From positions 1,736,001-1,800,000 of the forward strand of contig JARFXM010000010.1 of the NCBI GenBank assembly GCA_029532625.1: a stretch of 64,000 bases of DNA. Reading direction: 5' to 3'. The translations under genes and the position numbers were made by a program. Below, piece by piece: positions 55,599-64,000 of this stretch. The notes below the pieces were generated by a model that did no database searches, was not told the origin of the DNA, and saw nothing but the letters and a program-made list of their open reading frames with translations. The stretch comes from Lomentospora prolificans (Eukaryota; Ascomycota; Sordariomycetes; Microascales; Microascaceae). Position 1 is the first letter of the stretch; each line of letters opens with the position of its first letter.

Positions 55599-56249
55599 TT
55601 ACATTAATTTAAACTCGGAAATTCTAACTTTCTCTGCGGTAAAAAGATGTGGAAGATGTGTAAGAGCCTCATACCATCTCGTGCCATCCAGTTCGTCCAA
55701 ATCCCCTCGATCTTTTAACAGTCTCCAATACAAGTCATGAACATTGTAGGGGCCGAGATCATCGTCAGTGTACCAAGCATTCCTCCGCAATTTCCAGTCT
55801 GCATGCTCTCTCTTGAGGTGGAAGGCAATAACACTAACGAATATTAGCGCCGTAATGTGCGCCCATTCAGACGCCGGTTGTTCAACGCATAACGCCCGGC
55901 GCTCCTTGTCAAAAGCGCCGTAGCACTTGAGGATCTTTGCCGCGTTCAGCCTCACCAGTGGATTCTCGCGGTAGGCAGCTAGGAAAATATCAACGTCGCT
56001 AGGGTTGGTGTGTCGGGCCACGTATAGATTGTACGCATGTCTTGGTGCGTCACTATCGATGGGAACGCAGTAGTACTCGTGGCGGATGAGGGCATATACG
56101 GCACGCTGGACGCGGATACTTGTTGCCCATGTTCTGAATGTCGGGCCACTGAAGTTGAATCGATGTCCAAGCTTGTTGATTTCATCGATTTCTGTCGCGC
56201 TGAAGCTATCGTCGTCAGTAGAGGCGCTCGATGACTTGGGAAAAGGCAT
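55599..56249 (-). CDS. Tandem paralogue family, member 2 (unknown function)
   Basis: A 216-aa intronless protein read from the ATG at 56249. An in-frame ATG at 56303 would add 18 hydrophobic residues and cannot be excluded. It is the most divergent copy. The shared signatures are FRTWATSIRVQRAVYALI at 38-55, KCYGAFDKERR at 108-118 and ADWKLRRNAWY at 140-150 in place of VNWQWxxYxGY. The C-terminal RWYEALTHL also matches the relic on the other strand (KWNEALENL). The Ser/Pro leader of the other copies is short here. There is no known domain and no secretion signal with the chosen start. Function unknown. Confidence 0.72.
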   Translation of the reverse strand: MPFPKSSSASTDDDSFSATEIDEINKLGHRFNFSGPTFRTWATSIRVQRAVYALIRHEYYCVPIDSDAPRHAYNLYVARHTNPSDVDIFLAAYRENPLVRLNAAKILKCYGAFDKERRALCVEQPASEWAHITALIFVSVIAFHLKREHADWKLRRNAWYTDDDLGPYNVHDLYWRLLKDRGDLDELDGTRWYEALTHLPHLFTAEKVRISEFKLM

Positions 56250-56303
56250 TGTCGCCACGACTAAGTGAAGAAGAGGAATTATTTGGGCACCAATTTTGTG
56301 CAT

Positions 56304-56846
56304 TTGAGTTTGCCTGCAGATTTAATACTTGTATATTAAAGCAGCAAGATTCCAAAGTGTTGGGAAACTGGAATGTCATATATAGTGGTGGGTAGTTAGA
56401 GGGTTTGAGGCAGCCTTGTGGTTATTTACGTGCATCCAGAAGGACCCAACAAAGAAACTAACTGCAGTCGAATAAAGACATATCTGAGAAGTAAACAAGA
56501 AGCTCGCAGTTCTAAGGGTAATTTCACGAGTTATACAGATCATTTAGCGACTAGAACCGAGATCATGTTCCTAGTCTATTCTATAGCACTGCACTGCCAC
56601 ATCCGCACCTCTGATCTCAAGAATATACCGAGATCGAAGACGAGGGAGGAGCCGGCTGGTAATAGCCAGCAGACAGCTTTTCTTCTAATAGACATCAACG
56701 TTACCGGCAATTTCCGGTGGCCTCAAACTCGGTACTTTTTTGGTACCCACAGAAGATGAGCCGAGAACCCTCCTGAAGATGTGATGTGCCTTTGTCGATG
56801 ACAGTATCCAGCTCGTTTTCTCTTCCCGCTAGGTGCCCTTGAGTGC
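56304..56846. other. Intergenic between paralogues 2 and 3
   Basis: About 540 bp; no further paralogue fragment or other gene is seen. Confidence 0.55.
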
Positions 56847-57545
56847 TTAGAACATGCGAATCTCCAACACTCTCCGGGTACAACCTCGCAGGTTGTTAAT
56901 CGCATCACCATATCTGAAACTATCGTATCCCGCACTTTCCTTGAACATCATCCAGAATCGATTTGTAAAATTTTCAGGAGCACCAGTGTAGCCAATATAG
57001 CTCTGCCACTGCCAGTTGACATCCTTCCTCCAAAAGTGGTGCATGAGAACTTCCATATATCTCCGAACGGTCGTATACACGCCTCCCAAGGACGCGGCGA
57101 TTCCGGCTGCCGCACTCTCTCGGTCAAAGACGGCAAAACACTTCAAAACCCTCCCGGCCTTGCGCCGCGCCCAGTCGCAATCTGGTATGGTGAGCCGGAC
57201 ATTTTCCGTGTCATCAGGCGCAGCGTGTCTGATTACGTACAGTTCGGACGCGTACGCCAGAGCCTCGTCGCAGGTGGCCAGACCGTGGTACTCTTCCTGT
57301 ATGAGGGAGTAGACGGCGTCCTGGACTGCGGGGCGATATAGGAAGGCGTGGAACTGGTGCGGATATTGGATCTCGTGCCAAGAAATATCGGGTGGGTTAA
57401 AATTCGCCGGGCTGATCTCTCTTGGTGTGGTGTTGAGTGGTTCGGGGGTGTTGGGAATCCGTATGGGAGATGCGGGCCGGGCTCGAAAGGGGCTGGCTCG
57501 AGGAGAGGCAAAGCCGTCGTCCTCAAAGAAGGAATAGGCAGGCAT
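56847..57545 (-). CDS. Tandem paralogue family, member 3 (unknown function)
   Basis: A 232-aa intronless protein. The first 55 residues are Pro/Ser/Arg-rich (for example ASPFRARPASPIRIPNTPEP). The conserved part starts at FHAFLYRPAVQDAVYSLI, with AVQDAVYSLI at 73-82. It continues with SELYVIRHAAP, KCFAVFDRES at 135-144 and VNWQWQSYIGYTGAP at 166-180. The last motif is nearly identical to the plus-strand relic 880 bp away. No domain is recognised and there is no signal peptide. Pairwise similarity is confined to these blocks, so the copies are old or fast-evolving. All three intact copies lie on the same strand, consistent with tandem duplication. Confidence 0.75.
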   Translation of the reverse strand: MPAYSFFEDDGFASPRASPFRARPASPIRIPNTPEPLNTTPREISPANFNPPDISWHEIQYPHQFHAFLYRPAVQDAVYSLIQEEYHGLATCDEALAYASELYVIRHAAPDDTENVRLTIPDCDWARRKAGRVLKCFAVFDRESAAAGIAASLGGVYTTVRRYMEVLMHHFWRKDVNWQWQSYIGYTGAPENFTNRFWMMFKESAGYDSFRYGDAINNLRGCTRRVLEIRMF

Positions 57546-58424
57546 TCTGGTGTGGGATAGAGGAAGTAACTTTGAAGTCTAGACAGACTGACTGCTAACC
57601 CCTGGCGACGGCGGTGAAGATGTTGGTAGTACTCGAATGAGTTTGAAAGGCTGGAATCAATCTCAAGTAGCCGGGTGTCCCAAATACTTATACCCCGAGC
57701 TCCGATTCAAGTCAAAGGAACCGGAGCTGGCCGTGATCAAAGAAGTCTCGCGACAAGTCCAACTCAATGGAGTTGTCCTCATTGTCATCGTCTATCATGG
57801 ACCAAATAAGCCGCACTCCCTTGAGACAGATGATTCCTGGTTCAAAGGAGAGCGAGTAACTAGCGGTGTTTAAGTCTATCAAATACCATATGCAGCACTC
57901 ACGTTCCAATCGATGACAACCAAGAGGGAAGTAAAGACAAAAAAGAAAACAAACAAATGTAGTCGCCTACTTCAAACCAGAGGTTTGGCAGGCCCTGCTT
58001 CCCCGTTATTACGCCCCCAAATAAGCTCAACTCAAGGTTAAAAGCATCGGCAGTGCCTTGAGAAATCTATTAGCAGAAAAGTTGTCAAGGGGGAGCGTGG
58101 GACTTACACAAGGAAATAGAAGTAGAACCTTTGTGCTTGGATGCCAGCTTCAGGAGTGCGCAGTGTATTTATAAATTTCCGTGGTCGTCTTTCATCGCCT
58201 CGCCGACACTGGCCTTTATGATTCATTGACCTCTTTTGCGGACAGACAAGTGAATGGCTTGTACCGAGTCGCAATGTACTGGCACTGTCGCGATATCCTT
58301 GATATCCTTTAGTCTACGCCTCGAAACCCAGCTGTCTCACTGTCGAAACTATTTCCTGACGTCGCGAGATCGGTCAATGAATAGACCATGAAGTCTCAAG
58401 GAGACCCGAAAGGAATATTCATGA
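57546..58424. other. Spacer between paralogue 3 and relic
   Basis: No intact gene. I tried to extend the relic leftward through this segment in all plus frames and found no clear AVQDA or CFxxFDR motif. Confidence 0.5.
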
Positions 58425-58658
58425 CCACATGTCAACTGGCATTGGCAGAGTTATATAGGATACAACGGAGTCGAGGAGGATGCGCATGATGGTGTTTGGC
58501 TGCTGCACAAGCAAATCTACAATTTGGATCATGAAAAGTGGAATGAAGCGCTGGAGAACCTCGCGGAATGCGTGAATGAGAGCTGCGAAACTTTAGTATC
58601 GCAGGAGCTCCATCCAAGTCGTATCCGCCGAGCCACAGGTGTAGCAAACGGGACCTAG
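58425..58658 (+). pseudogene. Decayed fourth member of the paralogue family
   Basis: A plus-strand frame without an ATG reads HVNWHWQSYIGYNGVEED, continues through VWLLHKQIYNLDHEKWNEAL and ends at TAG 58656-58658. The VNWxWQSYIGYxG block is almost identical to member 3, and KWNEALENL resembles RWYEALTHL of member 2. An in-frame TGA at 58422-58424 closes the frame just upstream, at the position where member 3 has Arg in HFWRKD. The N-terminal two thirds are unrecognisable. The orientation is opposite to the intact copies. Confidence 0.7.
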
Positions 58659-59561
58659 AGAATCCGAAACAACGGTACTTATTTTGAATAAGAAAACGTC
58701 AATGAAGCAATGGATCCTTCCTACACATGAGAATGAGATAGTAACTGATTTCCTCGCAAGAAGGGCTTCAAGGCACTCCTATGCCAAGTGCCGTTCCCCT
58801 TCAATCCAAGATTCTATCAAAACACCATGCAATCACCATAATCCAAGTTAAGGCAAGGCAGAAACCGACTCTGCAATGCCGTCGAAAGCGGATCAAAGCC
58901 GATTCCGAAAACGACTCGGGTGCGACTGGCTCCGCAGTCTTACCGAGAGAGCCCGCTGGCCCTCTCAACGCCACAAAACCAAGCGCTCGTCCCAAAAGGG
59001 AAACCTCCCTACCAAACATTCCGTTGCAAGGCGAAACCCAGCCAGGACGCAGGTGGCTTGAAATCAACCTTTGGGCGGATTTCGGGTCCTCGTATAGACC
59101 GTATTCGATGCGGCTTCACCAATCAGAGCCCGTCGACCACCAGCCCTACAAGGAGGAGGTCACAAGACTGCTGGTTCCGCGCGGAAAGGTTCAAGGACAT
59201 GCGACTCTCGTATGGGCCGTATCGGGAGCCTATTGGCAGGTTGGAAGAGCGCATTGGCATACTTGCAGCTTTGGATCCGATGCCGACACCACAAAACGGG
59301 TGAAGCTATGTGTGTGCGACATCGCGACAAGGTGGAAAAGAGGCGTCGGACTATGAAACTCGGGAAAAAAAATTATATATATAAATGCAGCGGCCTCCAC
59401 CGCGACATCAACAATTTTCAAATAGCAGACGAGTCATCTAGTTCAAGTACAAGTCCAGCAGTCATTTCTAGAATCTCAATAGCCCATTCCTAGAACGACA
59501 TTACTCTTACACGCGACTTACACCCTTCTACTCATACATCATTGATCTTATTCCTTTCACC
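58659..59561. other. Intergenic with TATA-containing promoter
   Basis: About 900 bp. A frame at 58781-59356 is open, but two other plus frames are also open across it and none has a motif. A TATATATATAAA element lies at 59374-59385. Confidence 0.5.
59374..59385 (+). promoter_or_regulatory. TATA box of the 59562 gene
   Basis: TATATATATAAA, 177 bp before the ATG at 59562; followed by a CA-rich leader. Confidence 0.5.
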
Positions 59562-60770
59562 ATGGGTGGATCCTCCTCATCGTAAGCTCTCGCGCTACTC
59601 ACAAAATGCATCAACTTGCTAATGAAGGGTGTAGACCCGCGCCCCCTCCCAGGGTGGCCCGGCTCGAGCAAGTCTCCCTCGCCGGAGTCCTCGAGCCCGT
59701 CAAGAGCACAATCCGTACCATGGATCTGCCCCCGGCCATCACGGAGACCGCCGTCGAAGGCATCCGTCTCTGCGCCGGCCTCCGTCGGCACTACATCTTC
59801 AGCACAGGCAACGACGTAGATGACTCCATGATCGCCACCACCCTCGAAATGCTTACGGGCCTCATCGCCAAGGCCAAGGAAGCATGTAACATCCGCGATT
59901 ATGTGACGCTTCTGATTGAGGACACCGTTCTCAGGCTAAGCATGGATCTTGGCCCACCAACCAAGGCGCTGAAGGACGTTGCCCGATTCATTAACCCGTT
60001 TTTGAACTCGGACGGCGCTTCTACCACTAGTCCCATCGAGCCATTTAGAGTGACGGATGTTGCGTTGATTACAGAGACCGAAAAGGATTTGCTCGTCTTG
60101 TTGTATTACTGCCACGAGAGCAACATCAAAGGTTCGCCCGACGAGGCCATTGGCCATCTATGCAAGCTCGCCAACAAGTACGGAGACATCAAAGACCTCG
60201 ACGTCCGCAAGGAACCGTTTACCGAGACCGAGGTAAGCCACACTGCCTTTCTCACGTACTTTTGCACCAAAAAGAAAAGAAGAAAAAAAGAGAGAAAAAA
60301 AAAAAAAGTCTCACAACTAACACGTACACCAGGTTTACCTCTTCTGGGCCCTCATCTTCCTCGTCACAAACATCTCAACCGCCGTCCCCGAATCCGACCT
60401 AGCCAAAGACTCCCGCACCCGCCTCGAAGCCGAGCAGGGAGTCCAGCTCAGCCGCCTCCTCACCGTCGTCGAGATCCTCCTCACCGACATGCGCCTCGAC
60501 CAGGCCTGCTTCTGCCTCATGTTCCTGCGGCGGCTGTCCGTCGACGAGAAGCGGTCGTGGTGGAAGTCGCGCGCCAAGAAGATCGCGAAGGAGCTGACGA
60601 AGAGGAGGACGGTGCGGCAGAGGTGGCATGAGGAGTTTGCCGCGAAGACGGTCAAGGAGATGGTCAAGGCGCCGGCGGCCGAGGGATCGGAGAGTTGGTC
60701 GGCTAGGAGTTCGTTGTCGTTTTCGAGGGAGGATTTGGGGCTTGATCCGGATCCGATGAAGGGGCTGTGA
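59562..60770 (+). CDS. Hypothetical protein, possibly N-myristoylated
   Basis: Exons 59562-59581, 59635-60232 and 60333-60770 join in frame to 351 aa. The tiny first exon encodes MGGSSSS, which fits an N-myristoylation signal (Gly2, small residues, Ser6). The body is predicted all-helical with no recognised domain. Landmarks are VSLAGVLEPVKSTIRTMD, GIRLCAGLRRHYIFSTGND, LIEDTVLRLSMDLGPPTKAL, VYLFWALIFLVTNISTAVPE (a possible membrane-proximal helix) and a strongly basic segment, WWKSRAKKIAKELTKRRTVR. The end is Ser-rich. Start choice rests on the CACC ATGG context and the clean GTAAGC donor. The second intron is A-rich. I cannot assign a function; membrane association is inference. Confidence 0.78.
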
Positions 60771-61214
60771 TGAGTTTTACGAGGATGGAAGGTGGGAAGT
60801 TTTCGAGTGGGTGTGGTTAGTGAAGAGATGTACTCGGTATAGTCGCAAAATAGTCGTGCTTTGTGTTTCTTAGTCTACGATAACGTCTCCCAATGTAAGG
60901 AGAGCACATCCAAGTGTTCAATCCGGTTTAGCCAAATTGATGAACATGCCGACGGCATATCTATAGCAGCAAGCGCTTCCGTTGGGTGAATCTAGCCCGC
61001 CTCAAATATGTGAGAAGGGAAAGTAGGTACTGTCACATCCATTGATGTAAGGGACCCGAGTCGAACGTCATAGGAAGCAACAGTGAGTCTCATGGAAGCA
61101 ACACAAACTTAAGAGCTCAAAGAAAGAACTAAAGAGAAAAGAGTAGCAGTCAACGGCCATGACCCAAGAGACAAAAGAGACAAAAAAAATATCGTTGGAA
61201 GACGAGGGAATTGA
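60771..61214. other. Intergenic, 3' of the 59562 gene
   Basis: 3' UTR sequence and the downstream side of the tRNA gene, including its terminator. No other feature. Confidence 0.6.
61182..61189 (-). terminator. RNA polymerase III terminator
   Basis: Eight A on the plus strand (T8 on the transcribed non-template strand), 25 nt beyond the 3' end of the tRNA. Confidence 0.7.
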
Positions 61215-61298
61215 GCCCTCGGTGGGGCTCGAACCCACAGCCTTGAGATTCCACTCGAAGTTAAGAGTCTCACGCTCTACCGATTGAGCTACGAAGGC
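61215..61298 (-). tRNA. tRNA-Lys (CTT) with 12-nt intron
   Basis: The cloverleaf is complete. The acceptor stem pairs GCCTTCG with CGAGGGC (one G-T pair). The D arm is GCTC/GAGC. The anticodon stem is TGAGA/TCTCA with loop CTCTTA+A, giving anticodon CTT. The T arm is GTGGG TTCGAGC CCCAC. A 12-nt intron lies at 61261-61250, at the canonical place after the base 3' to the anticodon. A T8 terminator follows. A plus-strand view of this gene yields spurious short ORFs. Confidence 0.95.
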
Positions 61299-61844
61299 TT
61301 CCAAGTGGATTGATTTGTTGAATGGTCCGCTGCGGAAATGAGCTTGAGAAGCGTAAGGGAAAATGTGTGCCCTGCTGAGACTGAAGAGATTTTCAAGGGT
61401 GGATTACCCTAGGGTCGAGGTTGCGACTTTCCAGCGAGGTTATTTTGGAGCGGTGGGGCCGGCTTGGCTCCGGGGGGTGCAATTTTTTGTTTTTTTGATC
61501 AATGTGGATTGTGCTCGGCTGGGTCAGTTCGTTCTGGTGGCTTCGGGGCTCGCGGACTAAGAGATCAATCGTTCATGGCTTGAGAGCTTTGAGCTGGCCG
61601 AATGGATTTAATAGCCGGCGTCCGGGAAAAAAGAAGAGTGTCAGAAACAATCGTCGTCACCAAGGACCCTTACGCGGATGGAAAGCCTCCGGTGAAGGGT
61701 GCAAGAGAAAAGAAAAAAGAGATGTATTCAATGTACAGGTCTTCAGCCGCGCGCGCGTACAACCCAAACCGACAAAACTTCTATATACAAAGCTCAATCC
61801 TTGCCCCAAAACAAGCTCGCCCTGGACGCCGTTAAAAGTATTGC
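61299..61844. other. Intergenic, tRNA to SET gene 3' end
   Basis: About 550 bp with nothing recognised beyond the 3' UTR of the SET gene. Confidence 0.6.
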
Positions 61845-63289
61845 TCATATGCCATCAAGGATATCCCTCAGCTCCGGAACCTGCTCATAAATCTCCTCCC
61901 CGCCAAAGAGCTCAAGATCGTCAATCGCCATCCTGGCCCACTTCTCCGTGTTGCGCCGGTCGCCGATGGTATTGTACAGCCTCGCCATGATATCGTAGTA
62001 CTCGCCCAAGGGCACGAGCATGCCCTCCTCGACGATGAGGTCGATCATCATCTTGTGCTTCTTGATGGCCTGATTGAACTCGCCCTTGTTGACGTGCTTG
62101 AGGACGACGTCGCGGATGTCGCGAATCTTTTCGCGTCGGGCGTCGGATGCCACGACTTCATCTTCCGGGAGGTTGCAGAGGTCGCAGGTGCAGGTGAAGC
62201 CCCATCGGACGCGGAGGAAATCTTGGCGCTCGTCGCGGAGCATGCCAAAGTCGGCGTCTATGAGGAGTGTTGGTTCGGGCGTTGAATGAGGAGAGAAGGC
62301 ATGCGGGCGGAACGAAACACTTACAGCTGATGGTGAGTTCTTCACCAGGCTCGATGTCGCGGAAAGCGATCGCCGAGTTGGCGAATGTCTTTTCTGAGAA
62401 GCGGATAAACGCACTATAGAAACCCGGCGTCAACACTTGCACAGGTCGGGACTCGGGAACCAAGAACATCCAAATCACTCACTTTGGGCTACAAGCATGG
62501 TTCATTCTCTGCGTCGCACTGCCGCGTTAGCCTGGTCCCCTTTTTGCGCTTCAAGGGTTCCCCAGCCCATCATCTTACCGAAATCTCGGGGAAGAGAACC
62601 ATGATATTCCGGTTCTCCAACGTCATCCCAAACGAATTCGTCCTTAACAAATCCTCAATCACCCTCTCCGTAGTGTTCGTGCTCTTCGCAAGATCCCTAA
62701 TAGCCCCGCCCCTCGGCAGCTGGTCCACCGCCGTCTCAAGCAACTTCTTCCCCTGCGCCAGCTTTGTCGATTTAGGAAACGCCGTATCTGCGATGAGACC
62801 CGCGTAATCGACCATGAACTTTTCGCCCCTCTTGATCTTTCGCGCTGCGACAGCCCCCCTTCCCTTACCGGGAATGTCGACAACCCTATACAGAGGGCCG
62901 CGCTTGGTCCGCTGGAACACGGTCGTGAACGTCTCTTCTAGCTTGTCGAGGGTGCCGGCGGCGAGCTCAGGGGTCGTGATGATGCTGACGCCCTGGTTTC
63001 CTTGGAAGTGGGCGTTGGTGAACACGCAGTAGGGCGTGTCGGCGCAGTATGGCCGGTGTGTCCAGGGAAACCATTCGTTCGGCTTGGTGCCGAAGCCCTG
63101 GAGAAGAGATAGGCCGCACGTGGAAGACGCCCTGTTCAGCGGATCTAAAGGCGCCCACCCGCACTGGCCGCGTCCGGAGGTCACCTCATCTGCCTCGAGG
63201 TCACCATACGTCAAGATATCGCTTCGAGCGAGAGCTACGGATGTTGAAAGGGATATTAGACCCAGGCCAACGGTTGAGAGGCGCGCCAT
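61845..63289 (-). CDS. SET-domain protein with signal peptide
   Basis: Exons 63289-62579, 62508-62483, 62413-62325 and 62257-61845 join to 412 aa. Residues 1-21 (MARLSTVGLGLISLSTSVAL plus A) are a convincing signal peptide. A Cys-containing region follows, with GQCGWAPLDP and THRPYCADTPYCVF. The SET domain spans about 131-276. It starts GPLYRVVDIPGKGRGAVAAR and carries DYAGLI, the pseudoknot motif RMNHACSPNAF at 238-248 and the catalytic-type tyrosine 276 after GEELTIS. A post-SET-like C-x-C-x2-C is at 298-303, then a helical C-terminus with TPR-like sequence. The 26-nt second exon is required to form RMNHACSPN. SET proteins are lysine methyltransferases that use S-adenosylmethionine. A secreted or ER-targeted one is unusual. 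The start at 63289 is preferred over an upstream Arg/Pro-rich extension. Confidence 0.9.
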
Positions 63290-64000
63290 CTTGCTGCCAG
63301 GAGATTCCAAGAACAAAAAGAAATCGGGGAAAAATCTGAACTTTTGAATTGTCGAAGTTGGAGAAAAGGGTCTCGATTTTTTTCTCCAAGACGGGGAACG
63401 TGGGAAATTCCCGAGCTTCCTACGTTCACTACTTAAGGGCATCACGGTCTACAGACTTTCCGTATTGCCAACTCGGCTCCTACAAGCCTTCCGTCGAAAA
63501 GGCGGGCCGCCCACAGTATACAGTATTGTGGAGACGAGCTCCTTGCATCAAAAAATGCCAAGAGAAAAGGAACCAAAAGACCTACCCCAGAAAGCTGCCA
63601 AAGAATCGAGAATGTAAAGAGGCAGATGAGCCAAGGCCTGGGACCTGTTTCACTACTATGATGGTTGAAGAAGGGCCGGCGGCTCGATAACGTAAAAACT
63701 TCTGCTGATCGTGTGGCCAAGACGGGCTGGGATTAACCGACGAGATGACCTTCCGGAAGGGCATGCAAGGGAAGTGAGAAAAAAGGACGGAAGAGGGAAG
63801 AAAAAATATAAGAAGAAAAAAAAAAGCTTGGCCACGGCTTGGCTTGGACATATAAGCTGTCAAATCCTCGAAAAATTGGAATTTCAACAGAGGAAAGCAG
63901 ATCATCAGCGGCGGCGCCATCTGGAGATGTGATGTAAGTGAATGCGAGCTTTCAGCCTCCATCATCGGTGAGAGTACGATATGACGTCCGCGGAGCTGCC
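63290..64000. other. Promoter region and right edge of window
   Basis: Upstream region of the SET gene. Short frames on both strands have no motif; an A-rich tract lies near 63800-63825. A gene beyond the window edge cannot be excluded. Confidence 0.5.

Noticed and set aside
58781..59356. 191-codon plus-strand frame
   Set aside because: Two other plus frames are also open over it, which suggests base composition rather than coding; no motif.

Overview
The window is nuclear DNA of a filamentous ascomycete (Pezizomycotina, probably a Sordariomycete). The signs are short 50-100 nt spliceosomal introns with GTAAGT/GTGAGT donors and CTAAC/CTGAC branch points, C-rich third codon positions, monocistronic genes on both strands, CFEM, AA7 and M43 secreted-protein families, CPC1/Gcn4-type sites in front of an amino-acid biosynthesis gene, and an intron-containing nuclear tRNA. 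I resolved 16 protein-coding genes, most with explicit exon joins, plus one weak small gene, two gene relics and one tRNA.

Layout. 1-6153 holds no recognisable gene. 6154-7791 (-) is a C2H2 zinc-finger protein with an overlapping upstream ORF, followed by about 8 kb of gene-free DNA. 16320-18755 (+) is ilv2, the catalytic acetolactate synthase subunit, with two TGAGTCA sites in its promoter. 18.8-26.4 kb is sparse: one doubtful 76-codon ORF and a small secreted eight-cysteine protein at 22233-22598 (-). 26.5-36.3 kb is denser: a secreted M43 metalloprotease, a Dap1-type haem-binding membrane protein, a secreted AA7/BBE-type FAD oxidase, a cytochrome P450 C-terminal relic, an L-lactate dehydrogenase and a GNAT acetyltransferase. 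37685-40183 (-) is a DUF1479 protein with a long low-complexity N-terminus. After another long empty stretch come a sulfotransferase-family protein (47073-48157, -), a GPI-type CFEM protein (49250-50100, +) and a secreted beta-propeller with an acidic repeat tail (52514-53677, +).

The most unusual part is 53.8-58.7 kb: three intact divergent members of one unrecognised protein family, all on the minus strand, plus a decayed fourth member on the plus strand. They share an AVQDAxY motif, a C(F/Y)xxFD(R/K) motif and a VNWxWxxYxGY motif. The window ends with a protein that may be N-myristoylated (59562-60770, +), an intron-bearing tRNA-Lys (61215-61298, -) and a SET-domain protein that carries a signal peptide (61845-63289, -).

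There is no obvious biosynthetic cluster. Several neighbours share a secreted, redox or surface-facing character (metalloprotease, AA7 oxidase, CFEM, beta-propeller, small cysteine-rich protein), which fits a plant- or debris-associated lifestyle, but that is inference. All functions are read from motifs remembered from the families; no search was run.
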